6,405 bases of DNA from Planctomycetota bacterium (lineage in GTDB: Bacteria > Planctomycetota > Phycisphaerae > Sedimentisphaerales > Anaerohalosphaeraceae): assembly GCA_019456245.1 (NCBI GenBank), contig VRUF01000169.1:1-6405 (forward strand). The letters run 5' to 3'. Each line of letters opens with the position of its first letter. Positions within the stretch are counted from its first letter, which is position 1. The notes below the pieces were generated by a model. The model searched no databases and was not told where the DNA came from. It was given only the letters and a program-made list of their open reading frames with translations. Shown one piece after another: positions 5,712 through 6,405 of this stretch. The position numbers and the translations under genes are program-made.

Positions 5712-6405
5712 ATGGTATCTAAAGGCGGTTTTATTTTTACTATTCTTTTGTTTCTGGGGCTCTGTACAGCAAATGCTTCCGGACAGCCAGACCCCGTATA
5801 CGAGAGGTTTGCTCTGGCAGATGGTTCATTGCCGCAAAAGTGGTACGCCGGCAGCGGTAAGTGGCAAGTCTCCGATGGAAAGCTTCTGGTCGATTCTACA
5901 TCAGGTGATGCATTTATTTTTTTCGGCAGTAACCTTTGGCAGAATTATATCCTCCAAGTAGATGTTACGTTTAAAAAAATAAAGAACCAAAGCCGCTGGT
6001 GCTCACTTTTATTTCGGGCTGACAGTAGCGGCAAAAAACCGTTTTCGCAATTCCCGCTTAGATTTAAGAGCACACTGAATAATGGAGCAGAGTTTGCCGT
6101 CAGGCGAGAAGACGGCTGGGACGTAAGGCGCATCGCAAGAACCACCGCCAATACCATCATAGGCAAAACCAGGAAACTAAAGGTCATTGTTCGCGGTTTG
6201 CAGGTAACAGGGTTCGTTGACGGACAGCTCGTTATTAGAAGCAGTTTCTGTATAGACAGAGATACAGGTTGTGTCGGGCTCGGCGCAAGCGGATGCATCG
6301 TCGCCTTTGATAACTTCAAGCTTACCCCTCTCGAAGACACATCGATGGGCAGCTATGCACGAAGGAACAAACCTTGTGATATTATTTCACATAGAGGTTT
6401 TTCGC
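5712..6405 (+). CDS. Exported LamG/DUF1080-like protein, probably fused to a glycerophosphodiester phosphodiesterase domain (partial, 3' end outside window)
   Basis: The frame is open from the ATG at 5712 to the window end (231 codons plus one base, no stop). A Sec signal peptide covers residues 1-22: K4, hydrophobic core 7-18, likely cleavage ANA-S. Residues 28-207 resemble the concanavalin-like fold of DUF1080/LamG proteins. The pattern is FALADGSLPQKW, GKWQVSDGKLLV, NYILQVDVTF, a Phe-Arg strand (LLFRAD), KLKVIVRGLQVTGFVDGQLV and finally GLGASGCIVAFDNFKL. After a short linker, CDIISHRGFS (222-231) matches the first strand and catalytic HRG of GDPD enzymes, which hydrolyse glycerophosphodiesters to glycerol 3-phosphate and an alcohol. 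Only these last residues are visible, so the enzymatic call is tentative. An AGGTGA sits six bases before the ATG, and the in-frame upstream ATG at 5688 is closed by TGA at 5703, which fixes the start. The gene is divergent from the DUF1549 operon and shares its promoter region. An N-terminal carbohydrate- or surface-binding role is inference. Confidence 0.8.
   Translation, partial: MVSKGGFIFTILLFLGLCTANASGQPDPVYERFALADGSLPQKWYAGSGKWQVSDGKLLVDSTSGDAFIFFGSNLWQNYILQVDVTFKKIKNQSRWCSLLFRADSSGKKPFSQFPLRFKSTLNNGAEFAVRREDGWDVRRIARTTANTIIGKTRKLKVIVRGLQVTGFVDGQLVIRSSFCIDRDTGCVGLGASGCIVAFDNFKLTPLEDTSMGSYARRNKPCDIISHRGFS

Noticed and set aside
5757..5768. Lipobox-like L-G-L-C in the signal peptide of the LamG-like/GDPD protein
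   Set aside because: Leu at -1 does not fit the lipoprotein signal peptidase consensus, whereas ANA-S four residues later is a good signal peptidase I site.
5945..6340. Minus-strand open frame of 131 codons
   Set aside because: It overlaps the plus-strand LamG-like/GDPD gene, which has a signal peptide, a ribosome binding site and domain-like sequence.

Overview
The window looks like Planctomycetota chromosome, judged from gene content alone. It carries a DUF1549/DUF1553 protein, a DUF1501 protein and a large exported PPC-domain protein in one tight operon, a combination that is expanded and typical in that phylum. The moderate GC content (estimated by eye), the lysine-rich coding style and a cytochrome-free DUF1549 variant would fit a Phycisphaerae/Sedimentisphaerales-like lineage, but that finer placement is a guess. 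I see no phage, transposon, CRISPR, tRNA or rRNA signature.

Layout. Bases 1-79 lie beyond the stop of the last operon gene and hold nothing I can identify: no start codon on the minus strand and no convincing terminator hairpin. From about 5479 down to 80, three genes are read on the minus strand in this order: DUF1549/DUF1553 protein (3845-5479), DUF1501 protein (2490-3812) and PPC-domain protein (80-2473). The gaps are only 32 and 16 bases, and Shine-Dalgarno sequences precede the second and third genes, so this is almost certainly one operon. From 5712 to the window end, a divergent plus-strand gene starts. It encodes an exported protein with a LamG/DUF1080-like beta-sandwich, followed by what appears to be the first residues of a glycerophosphodiester phosphodiesterase domain, cut by the window edge.

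Regulation. The divergent intergenic region holds a perfect 12-bp inverted repeat (5562-5573 and 5630-5641). Each arm contains an extended -10-like TGTTACAAT pointing outwards to its own gene. Four T-tracts lie between and beside the arms at roughly helical spacing. This suggests paired, co-regulated divergent promoters, and it argues that the DUF1549 gene starts at the internal ATG near 5479 rather than at the GTG at 5560.

How the genes may work together. All four products carry export signals: Tat for DUF1501, Sec for the others. The three operon products are therefore envelope or extracellular proteins. DUF1501 belongs to the alkaline phosphatase/sulfatase-like fold, PPC and IPT-like modules are adhesion or scaffold domains, and DUF1549/DUF1553 has no established biochemical function. 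A surface hydrolase-plus-scaffold assembly is a reasonable hypothesis but is inference. The most distinctive local features are the missing CxxCH motif in the DUF1549 protein, lysine-rich inserts in two of the three partners, and the symmetrical divergent promoter region.
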